Shown: positions 8,156 to 17,423, numbered from the stretch's first letter. The stretch is DNA of 64,000 bases from Streptomyces catenulae (GCF_000718015.1 NZ_JODY01000033.1:7382-71381), one strand, 5' to 3'. Translations and numbers: made by a program. Notes: generated from the sequence alone by a model not told the origin.

Positions 8156-9652
8156 TCAGCCCCCCGGCCCACCGGCGCGCGGGGCGGGCAGCGCACGCCG
8201 CCCCGCGCGCCGCCGGGAACGCCGCGCGAAGGCGCCCACCGGCTCCCGGCGCCGCTGCGCCGCATCGCTGATCCGCAGCAGCACGGCGACCATCATCCAG
8301 TTCGCCACCAGCGACGACCCGCCCTTGGCGAGGAACGGCAGCGCCTTGCCGGTCAGCGGGATCAGCCCCGTCACACCACCGGCGACCACGAAGACCTGGA
8401 GTATCAGCGCGCCCGACAGCCCCACGGCGAGCAGCTTGCCGAACGGGTCGCGGGCGCTCACCCCGACCCGGAACCCGCGCTGCGCGAGGAGGGTGTAGAG
8501 CAGCAGGACGACCATCACCCCGGCCATCCCCAGCTCCTCGCCGACGGTGGTGAGGATGAAGTCGCTGTTGCCCGCGAACCCGACCAGTTCCGGATGGCCC
8601 TGACCGAGCCCGGTGCCGCCGACGCCGCCGCTGCCGAAGCTGAACAGCGACTCCGCCGACTGCGCGGAGATCAGCCCCGGCGGCCGCTTCTCCGGCGGCA
8701 GGAAGATGTCCATCGGGTGCAGCCAGGCCATCACCCGGCCCTTGACGTGCGGCTCCGCCGACCCCACGACCGCCGCGCCGACCGCCGCCATCAGCAGACC
8801 GCAGACCACCCAGCCGGTCCGCTCGGTCGCCATGTACAGCATGATCACGAAGACGCCGAAGAAGATCAGCGACGTACCGAGGTCACGCTCGAAGACCAGC
8901 ACCAGCAGGCTGATGATCCAGATCGTGAAGATCGGCCCGAGCTGACGGCCAGGCGGCAGCTGCACGCCCATCACCCGCCGCCCGGTCAGCGCCAGCGCGT
9001 TGCGGTTCACCGTCAGATACCCGGCGAAGAACACCACGATCATCAGCTTCACGAACTCGCCGGGCTGCAGCGACAGCGGCCCGAGCAGGATCCACCGCTT
9101 GGCGCCGAACTGGTCCGCGCCGAAGAACGCCGGTGCCATCAGCAGCACCAGCCCGACCGCCATCGTCAGATACACGTAGCGCTGCAACACCCGGTGGTCG
9201 CGCAGGAGCAGCAGGATCCCCACACAGACCGCCACCCCCAGCCCGGTCCACACCAGCTGCCCGGTGGCCGCCTGCGCGGTCTGCAGCCGTGGCAGCCGTT
9301 CGTAGGTGATGTCCAGACGGTTCAGCAGGACGAGCCCGATGCCGGTGAGCAGGGTGGCCAGCGGCAGGATCAGCGGATCGGCGCGCTCGGCGACACGGCG
9401 GACGACGAGGTGCGGCACCAGCGCGATCAGCACCATCGCGGCGGTGAACCACGCCATCCCGTCGGGCAGCCGCCCCTCCATCGACAGTCCGGTGTAGGCG
9501 TAGCCGCCGACGGTGATCGCGACCGCGAAGGCGAGCATCCGGGCCTCGGTCCCGCGGCGGTCCGGTGCCTGGGCGAGCGCGGCGAACGTCATCGTGCGCT
9601 CGACGTCGCTCTCCTCCCGCGCGGTACGTGCCGCACTCCTCGCTCCTCGCAC
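8156..9652 (-). CDS. FtsW/RodA/SpoVE family peptidoglycan glycosyltransferase
   Basis: 498 aa multi-pass membrane protein with about 12 hydrophobic segments. SEDS proteins polymerise lipid II and pair with a class B penicillin-binding protein. Family signatures are FGAKRWILLGPLSLQPGEFVKL near residues 180-205, the GVGGTGLGQGHPE loop and a late GGVTGLIPLTGKALPFLAKGGSS. No PBP gene is next to it, so the partner is elsewhere. The GTG start at 9652 has GGAG close upstream; an ATG 20 codons later (MTFAALAQ) is a possible alternative. Which Streptomyces SEDS paralogue it is cannot be told. Confidence 0.92.
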   Translation of the reverse strand: MRGARSAARTAREESDVERTMTFAALAQAPDRRGTEARMLAFAVAITVGGYAYTGLSMEGRLPDGMAWFTAAMVLIALVPHLVVRRVAERADPLILPLATLLTGIGLVLLNRLDITYERLPRLQTAQAATGQLVWTGLGVAVCVGILLLLRDHRVLQRYVYLTMAVGLVLLMAPAFFGADQFGAKRWILLGPLSLQPGEFVKLMIVVFFAGYLTVNRNALALTGRRVMGVQLPPGRQLGPIFTIWIISLLVLVFERDLGTSLIFFGVFVIMLYMATERTGWVVCGLLMAAVGAAVVGSAEPHVKGRVMAWLHPMDIFLPPEKRPPGLISAQSAESLFSFGSGGVGGTGLGQGHPELVGFAGNSDFILTTVGEELGMAGVMVVLLLYTLLAQRGFRVGVSARDPFGKLLAVGLSGALILQVFVVAGGVTGLIPLTGKALPFLAKGGSSLVANWMMVAVLLRISDAAQRRREPVGAFARRSRRRAGRRALPAPRAGGPGG

Positions 9653-9862
9653 CTGTCTCCTCCGTCATCCGCGAAGCTGCCCGCCCCGGTGGCCGGCTCG
9701 GCAACCTTGAGGGAAGACCGAGGTCCGGGGCGCCGGGTTGCGACGACGGCCCCTGATGTGTCCGATTCGGCACGGTATCCGGCCGGGACGGTGCAGGGCA
9801 CGGCTCCGCCGGAGTTCCGCCCGCGGCCCGCCCGTGGACCGGGCGACCCGTTTCCGGCTCGA

Positions 9863-9889
9863 CTGGCACTCCACTTGACCGAGTGCTAA
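9863..9889. promoter_or_regulatory. CIRCE operator 1 (HrcA site)
   Basis: CTGGCACTC-N9-GAGTGCTAA matches the CIRCE consensus TTAGCACTC-N9-GAGTGCTAA with two differences in the left arm. HrcA binds CIRCE and represses groE genes until heat shock. The nine-base spacer contains the promoter's -35 hexamer. Confidence 0.93.
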
Positions 9890-9903
9890 CCGCGTCATAG
9901 TGT
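9875..9903 (+). promoter_or_regulatory. groESL vegetative promoter
   Basis: TTGACC (9875-9880) and TAGTGT (9898-9903) are separated by 17 bp, a good HrdB-type promoter. The -35 lies inside the first CIRCE element and the second CIRCE begins just after the -10, so HrcA bound at either would occlude RNA polymerase. Confidence 0.85.
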
Positions 9904-9908
9904 CGGCG

Positions 9909-9935
9909 TTGGCACTCTCCGAAGGGGAGTGCTAA
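9909..9935. promoter_or_regulatory. CIRCE operator 2 (HrcA site)
   Basis: TTGGCACTC-N9-GAGTGCTAA, one mismatch from the consensus. It spans the expected transcription start of groES. Its centre is 46 bp from that of the upstream CIRCE. Confidence 0.95.
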
Positions 9936-10035
9936 GCACGGCGATGGGCTGGTCCGGCACCCGCGACGACGGATCCATCTGCTCGCCACCTCAGACAGTT
10001 AACCCCGTGAGATCTCCGAAGGGGGAGGTCGGATC

Positions 10036-10344
10036 GTGACGACCGCCAGCACCAAGGTTGCCATCAAGCCGCTTGAGGACCGCATCGTGGTCCAGCCGCT
10101 CGACGCCGAGCAGACCACGGCCTCTGGCCTGGTCATCCCGGACACTGCCAAGGAGAAGCCCCAGGAGGGCGTCGTCCTGGCCGTCGGTCCGGGTCGCTTC
10201 GAGGAGGGCAACCGTCTTCCGCTCGACGTTTCCGTCGGCGACGTCGTGCTCTACAGCAAGTACGGCGGCACCGAGGTGAAGTACAACGGCGAGGAGTACC
10301 TCGTCCTCTCGGCTCGCGACGTTCTCGCGATCGTCGAGAAGTAA
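10036..10344 (+). CDS. groES: co-chaperonin GroES
   Basis: 102 aa, GTG start. GroES forms the heptameric lid of the GroEL folding chamber. The N-terminal [13 protein letters not shown] strand, the mobile loop around [13 protein letters not shown], and the C-terminal [25 protein letters not shown] are all canonical. It is the first gene of the groES-groEL1 operon, under the double CIRCE control region, with the start about 100 bp after the second CIRCE. Confidence 0.98.
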   Translation: MTTASTKVAIKPLEDRIVVQPLDAEQTTASGLVIPDTAKEKPQEGVVLAVGPGRFEEGNRLPLDVSVGDVVLYSKYGGTEVKYNGEEYLVLSARDVLAIVEK

Positions 10345-10367
10345 GTCACCCAGCATTCTGCTGTGAT

Positions 10368-10412
10368 CTGCGCCCCTGGTTCCCGCGTCCAAGCACCGGG
10401 GCAGGGGCGCAG
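10368..10412 (+). terminator. intercistronic hairpin between groES and groEL1
   Basis: Perfect 11-bp inverted repeat (CTGCGCCCCTG pairing with CAGGGGCGCAG) with a 23-base loop and no T-tract. It could attenuate or process the dicistronic mRNA, giving excess groES message. Confidence 0.55.
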
Positions 10413-10444
10413 TTCGTTGAGAGCACGACGTTAAGGACACGTAA

Positions 10445-12073
<1,629 letters not shown>

Positions 12074-12107
12074 CCCGGCCCCTCACAGGCCGCGCCGGTA
12101 GCGCCAC

Positions 12108-12145
12108 ACGAGGCCCGGTCCCCCACGAAGGGGGCCGGGCCTCGT
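12108..12145 (+). terminator. groEL1 terminator
   Basis: Long GC-rich inverted repeat (ACGAGGCCCGG...CCGGGCCTCGT, with a C5/G5 extension) around a short ACGAA loop, 35 bp after the groEL1 stop. The right arm overlaps the first copy of a 24-bp direct repeat that recurs at 13670. Confidence 0.85.
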
Positions 12146-12154
12146 GCCGTGCCC
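12131..12154. repeat. 24-bp direct repeat, left copy
   Basis: Exact 24-bp match to 13670-13693 (begins GGGGCCGGGCCTCG, ends GTGCCC). It includes the right arm of the groEL1 terminator. The two copies bracket the GntR module and could be attachment or insertion-duplication sites. Confidence 0.8.
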
Positions 12155-12187
12155 GGGGCGCCGGTCCGGTACCGGCCGGGCCCTGCA

Positions 12188-12508
12188 TCAGGCGGCTGAA
12201 GCGCCGCCCCCGCCGCCGTCCATCAGCTGCCGCAAGCGGGCGCCCCGGCTCTCCGACACCCGGTGCACCTTGGTCAGCGCATCGTTCAAGTCGTAGGCCA
12301 GCAGATGGATTTCGCCAGGCGTCCACGCACAGGAGTCGAGCGTGCGACGGGCTTCTCCGACGAGGACGGCCGCCGCTTCCATCTGCTCCGCCTCCATCCG
12401 GTCGGCGAGCCGCGAGATGTACCCGGTCCCGGTGCCGCCGATCAGGTAACACGGCTTTCCGTCGGGGCTGGTCCACGGCAGCAGCCGGGCAAGGTCTATG
12501 GAGTTCAT
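12188..12508 (-). CDS. hypothetical protein of the GntR module
   Basis: 106 aa, ATG at 12508 overlapping the stop of a tiny upstream reading frame (ATGA). The sequence has a GGTGTGYISRLADRME segment near residues 25-40 and helical regions after it (EAAAVLVGEARRTLD, HLLAYDLNDALTKVHRV), ending in Gly/Ala. No membrane segment or catalytic motif is seen. I do not recognise the family. It is divergent from a GntR-type regulator, and a double TCTAGAGA operator lies between them, so the regulator probably controls it. Its codon use is somewhat less GC-biased than that of flanking core genes. Confidence 0.7.
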   Translation of the reverse strand: MNSIDLARLLPWTSPDGKPCYLIGGTGTGYISRLADRMEAEQMEAAAVLVGEARRTLDSCAWTPGEIHLLAYDLNDALTKVHRVSESRGARLRQLMDGGGGGASAA

Positions 12509-12600
12509 CGGGCAGCCGCCTCCTCCGAGGGCGAGGTGTCTGCGGGACGGCGGCCCTGGGCGGGCAGCGGCATGAAGAGCGTTCGGCTGGTGCGAAGCAA
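12505..12600 (-). CDS. possible 31-aa coupled peptide
   Basis: TTG-initiated frame of 31 codons with GGAGG eight bases upstream of the TTG. Its TGA overlaps the ATG of the following 106-aa gene (ATGA). The product is short and basic, reading RTSRTLFMPLP in its first third. The start codon is weak evidence; the RBS and stop-start overlap are the reasons to list it. Confidence 0.4.
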   Translation of the reverse strand: MLRTSRTLFMPLPAQGRRPADTSPSEEAAAR

Positions 12601-12726
12601 GTCGTCAACCTCCGTGCGGCGGAAGGCCGTTGCCAGTGCGTGGCGCGGCCTTGGGGCATCGGTGAATGTTCCGCTTCGGTCCCTCCGTCAGATGTCGGGG
12701 GCCGTCTGCGGCCAAGTGAAGCGTTC

Positions 12727-12760
12727 CATCTCTAGAGATCGCAAGCCTCCTCTAGAGATG
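12727..12760. promoter_or_regulatory. double TCTAGAGA operator for the GntR regulator
   Basis: An 11-bp arm CATCTCTAGAG (12727-12737) and its exact reverse complement (12750-12760) are separated by 12 bp; each half itself holds the palindrome CTCTAGAG. GntR/HutC regulators often bind short palindromes of the TCTAGA type. The site lies 75 bp before the regulator gene and between it and the divergent small genes. I saw no clear -35/-10 pair in the surrounding 326-bp gap. Confidence 0.75.
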
Positions 12761-12834
12761 TCACCCGCGAAGGTGAGCGTCCGCTGTGCGGGTGAACAGG
12801 CGGTCTAGGGTGTCCAGAGATCAGGAGGGGGCGT

Positions 12835-13593
12835 ATGGCCGCCAAGGGCAACGACCGTCAGCCGAAGTATCAGCGCATCGCTGAAGAGCTGAAGGAGGCG
12901 GTCAGGGTCGGCGAATACGGGCCCGGTGATCGGCTTCCCGGCGAGAACGACATCATGGCTGCGCACCAAGTCGCCCGCATGACTGCGCGTCAGGCCCTCG
13001 GTGTCCTGCAGAACGAAGGAGTCGCGGAGGCGCGCAAGGGCGTGGGTGTCTTCGTCCGTGACTTCCAGCCGTTGCGGCGCCGTGGTGTCCAGCGGCTCGC
13101 GCGTGATCAGTGGGGAGCGGGCCGCTCCATCCGATCGGCCGATGCCGGGGAGAGGGAGCTGGTCGTCGACCAGGTTGTCGTCAGCGAGGAGTCGGCGCCC
13201 CAAGCCGTCGCGGACGTGCTCAGGATCGCTCCGCGTGAGGCGGTGTGCGTGCGCAGCCGCCGGTTCAGCCTCGATGGCAAGCCGGTTCTGCTGGCCACCA
13301 GCTATCTGCCCGCCGCCCTGGTGGCTGGTTCGGCGATTGTCCGGAAGGACACCGGTCCGGGCGGCATCTACGCCCGTCTCGCTGAACTGGGCTGCGGTCC
13401 TGTGCGCTTCCGGGAGCAGAGCCGCAGCCGGATGCCGTCCCGGGACGAGGCGGACCGGCTGCGCCTCGGCGCCGGTACGCCCGTGATCGTCATCGTCCGT
13501 ACCGCCTTCGCGGACGGCGGCCGCCCCGTCGAGGTCAACGAAATGATCCTGGACTCGTCCGCGTACGTACTCGAATACGACATCGAGGCGTAG
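12835..13593 (+). CDS. GntR/HutC family transcriptional regulator
   Basis: 252 aa, ATG with AGGAGGGGG upstream. The N-terminal winged helix-turn-helix runs from about residue 10 to 75 (YQRIAEELKEAVRVGEYGPG, MTARQALGVLQNEG). The C-terminal UTRA effector-binding domain runs from about 95 to 245 (VCVRSRRFSLDGKPVLLATSYLP, PVEVNEMILD). HutC-type regulators bind small ligands or metabolites and usually repress their own neighbourhood. The inverted-repeat operator upstream fits autoregulation and control of the divergent small genes. Similar regulators occur in Streptomyces integrative elements, but no integrase or transfer gene is present here. Confidence 0.9.
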   Translation: MAAKGNDRQPKYQRIAEELKEAVRVGEYGPGDRLPGENDIMAAHQVARMTARQALGVLQNEGVAEARKGVGVFVRDFQPLRRRGVQRLARDQWGAGRSIRSADAGERELVVDQVVVSEESAPQAVADVLRIAPREAVCVRSRRFSLDGKPVLLATSYLPAALVAGSAIVRKDTGPGGIYARLAELGCGPVRFREQSRSRMPSRDEADRLRLGAGTPVIVIVRTAFADGGRPVEVNEMILDSSAYVLEYDIEA

Positions 13594-13617
13594 CGGCGGC
13601 GCGGGGGAGCGGCGGCC

Positions 13618-13653
13618 GTCCCGTAAGGGACAGGTTCCTGCCCCTTACGGGAC
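13618..13653. terminator. terminator between the GntR and SDR genes
   Basis: Perfect 12-bp inverted repeat (GTCCCGTAAGGG and its complement) with a 12-base loop, 25 bp after the GntR stop. Being symmetrical, it can serve both convergent genes. Confidence 0.8.
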
Positions 13654-13669
13654 CGCGGGCGTGCTCAGC

Positions 13670-13693
13670 GGGGCCGGGCCTCGTGCCGTGCCC
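13670..13693. repeat. 24-bp direct repeat, right copy
   Basis: Exact copy of 12131-12154, in the same orientation, directly before the SDR gene end. It also forms part of a small hairpin (AGCGGGGC with GCCCCGCT). Confidence 0.8.
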
Positions 13694-13695
13694 CG

Positions 13696-14469
13696 CTACT
13701 TCGGTCCGAACTTCCGTCCCGTGCGGGAGGTCAGGCCGCCGAGCATGCCGCGCGGGGCCAGCTTCGCGGCGCCCATCAGTGCCTTGTAGCGGGGGTCGGG
13801 GATGGAGAGGGACCGGCCGCGGGCCAGGTCCTTCATCGCCGCGTCGACCAGTTTGTCGGCGTCCAGCCACATCCAGCCGGGGATGTTGTCCGTCCCCATC
13901 CCGGCCCGCTGGTGGAACTCCGTCCGGACGAAGCCGGGGCAGAGCGCCATCAGCCGCACCCCGCTGTCCGCCAGATCCCGCGCCGCGCCCTGCGTGAACT
14001 GCACCACCCACGCCTTGCTCGCCCCGTAGGTGCCGCGCGGTACGAACGCCGCGACGGAGGCGACGTTGACGACCCCGCCGCGCCGCCGCTCCCGCATCCC
14101 GCGCACCGCCGCCGTGGTCAGCCGCAACACCGCCTCGCAGTGCACCTTCAACATGGCGAGTTCGTCGTCCATCGGCACGTCCAGGTACTCACCCTTGTTG
14201 CCGAAGCCCGCGTTGTTGACCAGCAGGTCCACCGGGTGCTTCCGGTCGCCGAGCCGCTCCTCGACCGTGGCGATGCCCTCCTCGGTGGCCAGATCCGCGC
14301 TCAGCACGCTCGCCTCGATGCCGTGCAGGTCGTGCAGTTCGGTCGCCTGCCGGTGCAGCCGCTTCTCGTCGCGTGCCACCAGGACGAGGTTGTGGCCGTC
14401 GTGCGCCAGGCGCCGGGCGAACGCCGCCCCGATGCCCGAGGTCGCTCCCGTGATCAATGCAGTCGTCAT
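13696..14469 (-). CDS. SDR family oxidoreductase
   Basis: 257 aa using the ATG at 14469 (MTTALITGATSGIG); an ATG ten codons further upstream is possible but neither has a clear ribosome site. Classical short-chain dehydrogenase: TGATSGIGAAFARRL cofactor motif, LVNNAGFGNKG, VNVASVAAF with the Ser, and YGASKAW with the catalytic Tyr/Lys. The GHNLVLVARDEKRL segment has Arg after the second strand, suggesting NADP(H). The substrate is unknown. It is convergent with the GntR gene and divergent from the LysR-type regulator that starts 171 bp away and may control it. Confidence 0.88.
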   Translation of the reverse strand: MTTALITGATSGIGAAFARRLAHDGHNLVLVARDEKRLHRQATELHDLHGIEASVLSADLATEEGIATVEERLGDRKHPVDLLVNNAGFGNKGEYLDVPMDDELAMLKVHCEAVLRLTTAAVRGMRERRRGGVVNVASVAAFVPRGTYGASKAWVVQFTQGAARDLADSGVRLMALCPGFVRTEFHQRAGMGTDNIPGWMWLDADKLVDAAMKDLARGRSLSIPDPRYKALMGAAKLAPRGMLGGLTSRTGRKFGPK

Positions 14470-14640
14470 GCGCTGCACGCTATCCGGCCCGGATGACATG
14501 AACGCACCCGTCCGGCCCGCCCCGACCGGCCCGCCCGCCCCGGCGCCACCCGAGCCGGAGCCGGACCCGGGAAGGGCGGCGCGACCAAAGTCGCACCCCT
14601 TATTTTCCCCCTACCCCCAAGCCTCGCTTATGCTGGAGCC

Positions 14641-15552
14641 ATGATCGAGGCTCGCCATCTCCGTGTGCTGCGCGAGGTCGCCCGTACCGGCTCGTTCTCC
14701 GCCGCCGCCCGGGAACTGGGCTGCACCCAGCCGGCCGTAAGTCAGCAGATGAAGGCCCTGGAGCAGTCGGCGGGCACCCCGTTGCTGATCCGCACCGGCC
14801 GCGAGATGCGGCTGACCCAGGCGGGCGAGGCGCTGGTGCGGCACGCCGTCGGCATCCTCGCCGGGCTCACCGCCGCCGAGGAGGAGGTCGCCGCCATCGC
14901 GGGGCTCCGCGCCGGTCGGGTCCGCCTGGTGTCCTTCCCCTCCGGCAGCTCCACGCTGGTGCCCGCCGCGCTGGCCGCCATGCGCGCCGCCCATCCGCGT
15001 ACCCGCGTCTCCCTGGACGAGGCCGAGCCGCCCCGCTCGATCGAGATGCTGCGCAACGGCGACTGCGAGATCGCGCTGGCCTTCCGCTACCCGGAGGTCC
15101 GCGCCGCCGCCCCGGAAGCCTGCTCCGACTGGGACGACCTCGTCGTCCGCCCGGTCCTCGCCGACCGTCTGGTGGGCCTGGTCCCGGAGGGCCACCGCCT
15201 CGCCGCCACCGGCTCCGCCGCCTTCGGCGACCTCGCCGACGAGCCGTGGATCGCCGGGTGCCCCCGCTGCCGTACGCATCTGGTCGAGGTGTGCGAGCGC
15301 GCCGGGTTCACCCCGCGCATCGACTTCGCCACCGACGACTACCCGGCCGTGATCGGCCTGGTCGGCGCCGGTCTGGGCGTCGCCGCCCTCCCCGAGCTGA
15401 CCCTCGCGTCGGTACGGCCCAAGGGTGCGCGCACGGTGCGTCTGGAGCCCGCCGTGCACCGCGAGATCGTGGCCCTCACCCTGCCGGACCTCGCCCGGGT
15501 CCCGGCCGTCGGCGCCATGCTCGATCAGCTGGAGTGCGCCGCCGCCCGCTGA
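14641..15552 (+). CDS. LysR family transcriptional regulator
   Basis: 303 aa, ATG start. The N-terminal winged HTH is typical: RHLRVLREVARTGSFSAAARELGCTQPAVSQQMKALEQ, followed by GREMRLTQAGEALV. The C-terminal effector domain spans about residues 90-290. LysR regulators usually act on a divergent neighbour, here the SDR oxidoreductase. Little room lies between the AT-rich TTATGCT and the ATG, so the message may have a very short leader. Confidence 0.92.
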   Translation: MIEARHLRVLREVARTGSFSAAARELGCTQPAVSQQMKALEQSAGTPLLIRTGREMRLTQAGEALVRHAVGILAGLTAAEEEVAAIAGLRAGRVRLVSFPSGSSTLVPAALAAMRAAHPRTRVSLDEAEPPRSIEMLRNGDCEIALAFRYPEVRAAAPEACSDWDDLVVRPVLADRLVGLVPEGHRLAATGSAAFGDLADEPWIAGCPRCRTHLVEVCERAGFTPRIDFATDDYPAVIGLVGAGLGVAALPELTLASVRPKGARTVRLEPAVHREIVALTLPDLARVPAVGAMLDQLECAAAR

Positions 15553-15679
15553 TCCGGCGGCGTACGGACGGTGCGCCCGGCGCCGGTTCAGGGCAGCTCG
15601 CCGCGCGACCACACCCCTGGCCGAGGTGCGGCCACGCCCCTGGAGGAACGTTTCTGCTGAACGGTTCGGCCGTCCGGTG

Positions 15680-16012
15680 TCAGCCGCTCTGGGCGCCCGC
15701 GGGGCCGACCAGCGTGGTCGCGGGGACCATCCGGTGCCGGGCCCGGCCCATCAGCTCCTCGCGTTCGTCCTCGGTCAGGCCGCCCCAGACCCCGTAGGGC
15801 TCGCGGACGGCCAGCGCATGCGCCGCGCATTCGGCCCGTACGGGGCAGCGCATGCAGACCTCCTTCGCCGATGTCTCACGCGCGCTGCGGGCGGCACCGC
15901 GTTCCCCTTCGGGATGGAAGAACAGCGAGCTGTCCACACCGCGGCAGGCTGCCAGCAGCTGCCAGTCCCAGAGGTCTGCGTTCGGGCCCGGGAGGCGGGA
16001 GAAATCTGCCAT
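15680..16012 (-). CDS. whiD: WhiB-family sporulation regulator WhiD
   Basis: 110 aa from the ATG at 16012 (MADFSRLPGPNADLWDWQ). Four Cys (about residues 23, 53, 56 and 62) bind a [4Fe-4S] cluster, followed by the GVWGG turn and a basic end. In Streptomyces coelicolor WhiD is needed for late spore maturation and sits next to bldM, exactly as here. WhiB proteins bind the primary sigma factor and act as transcription factors. The end beyond ELMGRARHR is variable between species. It is divergent from bldM across 397 bp that hold a large palindrome and a BldN-type promoter. Confidence 0.93.
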   Translation of the reverse strand: MADFSRLPGPNADLWDWQLLAACRGVDSSLFFHPEGERGAARSARETSAKEVCMRCPVRAECAAHALAVREPYGVWGGLTEDEREELMGRARHRMVPATTLVGPAGAQSG

Positions 16013-16063
16013 TGCGTATCCCCTCGAAGCGATTGCTGTATCGGGCTCGGTGGTGACGACGGT

Positions 16064-16086
16064 ACATCTACTGTGTAAGTAGATGT
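16064..16086. promoter_or_regulatory. palindrome upstream of whiD
   Basis: Perfect 8-bp inverted repeat ACATCTAC / GTAGATGT with a 7-base centre, in an AT-rich patch 52 bp upstream of the whiD start. It is a likely regulator site or a stem in the whiD leader. I do not recognise it as a known BldD, WhiA or MtrA motif. Confidence 0.6.
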
Positions 16087-16249
16087 AAATATGACTCATT
16101 GCGAATCTAGCGTCAGATCGCCAGAAAATGGAAGGAAGAGAGCCAAATAGGGCATAAGGCTCATTCGGGGGCGAGTGATCGCCCACGGCGGCCCTGTTCG
16201 TCTGCGTATCCGGGCCCTTACGCAGCGTGCCGAATTCGATGCTCGAACC

Positions 16250-16277
16250 CGTAACTCTTTCGAGTGACCGTCGTTGA
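16250..16277 (+). promoter_or_regulatory. sigma-BldN-type promoter of bldM
   Basis: CGTAAC (16250-16255) and CGTTGA (16272-16277) with a 16-bp spacer match the sigma-BldN consensus recalled from bldMp1 in S. coelicolor. It points toward bldM, with the expected start about 125 bp before the gene. The rest of the whiD-bldM gap holds a small hairpin at 16169-16184. Confidence 0.85.
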
Positions 16278-16409
16278 GTGTGCGAAAGCGGTTGGCGGAG
16301 TTAGTGATCGGGCAGGTGTCCGAGCCCGTCAAGCGCACAGGTGACGATACGTACCAGCCTGGAGGCTCAAGGTGACGCGCAGCAGCTGTGAGAGCCGCGG
16401 GGGACAGTC

Positions 16410-17021
16410 ATGACTTCCGTCCTCGTCTGCGACGACTCCCCGCTTGCCCGAGAGGCGCTCCGCCGCGCGGTTGCGACCGTTCCCGGCGTCGAGCGTGTGA
16501 CGACGGCAGCCAACGGCGAGGAAGTCCTCCGCCGCTGGGGTGCCGATCGCTCGGATCTGATTCTGATGGATGTGCGGATGCCCGGTCTGGGCGGTGTGGA
16601 GACGGTGCGCCGGCTGCTGTCCGCCGATCCGGGCGCCCGGATCATCATGCTCACGGTGGCCGAGGACCTGGACGGGGTGGCCCTCGCGGTCGCCGCCGGG
16701 GCCCGCGGGTATCTGCACAAGGACGCCTCGCGCGCCGAGCTGCGGGCCACGGTCACCCAGGCGCTCGCGGACCCGACGTGGCGGCTCGCCCCGCGGCGGC
16801 TGCGGTCCGCCGAGATGGGTGCCGCCCCGACGCTCACCGCCCGCGAGATCCAGGTGCTGGAGGGCATGAGCCACGGCCGTTCCAACGCCGAGATCGGCCG
16901 GGAGCTGTTCCTCTCCGAGGACACGGTCAAGACCCACGCCCGGCGGCTGTTCAAAAAGCTCGGCGCCTCGGACCGCGCCCATGCGGTGGCGCTGGGCTTC
17001 CGTTGGGGGCTGGTGCGCTGA
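16410..17021 (+). CDS. bldM: atypical response regulator BldM
   Basis: 203 aa. N-terminal receiver domain (about 1-120) with the Asp pair VCDDSPLAREAL and the phosphorylation-site position LMDVRMPG at Asp54. C-terminal LuxR-type HTH (about 140-200): LTAREIQVLEGMSHGRSNAEIGRELFLSEDTVKTHARRLFKKLG. BldM activates aerial-development genes alone and later sporulation genes with WhiI; it works without canonical phosphorylation. Position beside whiD and the BldN-type promoter confirm the identity. No histidine kinase gene is adjacent. Confidence 0.95.
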   Translation: MTSVLVCDDSPLAREALRRAVATVPGVERVTTAANGEEVLRRWGADRSDLILMDVRMPGLGGVETVRRLLSADPGARIIMLTVAEDLDGVALAVAAGARGYLHKDASRAELRATVTQALADPTWRLAPRRLRSAEMGAAPTLTAREIQVLEGMSHGRSNAEIGRELFLSEDTVKTHARRLFKKLGASDRAHAVALGFRWGLVR

Positions 17022-17276
17022 ACTGCGGGTCAACGGGGTCACGGCGGCTCTCTCCGGTCGGAGGAGTGAGCGTTGTGGCCCCCTTGCCGCGTGGGTGACG
17101 GGCGGTGCGGCGCAGGTCGCGCGCGGGGGAGCGCCGTCGTCCGGACGGCGGGCCGCGCCGGTCTTCGGGGGTCGGGCGCCGCTCGGCGGTGCGCCCCGGG
17201 GTGGCCGGTGTGCGGTGTGGGCAACCCTTAGACGTCGAAACGTCACGGGATGCCGCATCCTTGACGTGTGACTCCT

Positions 17277-17294
17277 CCCCGGCGGAGGCCGGGG
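17277..17294. other. hairpin resembling an IS200/IS605-type element end
   Basis: CCCCGGC-GGAG-GCCGGGG, flanked by ACTCCT before and CTTCTCA after. This CTCCCCGG...CCGGGGCTTCT pattern is common at the right ends of tnpB-bearing IS200/IS605-family elements. No transposase is nearby, so it may be a relic or an ordinary stem-loop. The rest of the 402-bp gap between bldM and shbA shows only a small GACGT/ACGTC palindrome near 17231. Confidence 0.3.
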
Positions 17295-17423
17295 CTTCTC
17301 ACTCGGCCAAGAAGAGACCTCATGACGGACAAGCCTTACCCGATGCCTCACGGCACGGATACACGCTACCGGCGAGGACTCGACGTCGGCATGGGCACAA
17401 CCCGATCGGGGGAGGCGTGGGAC

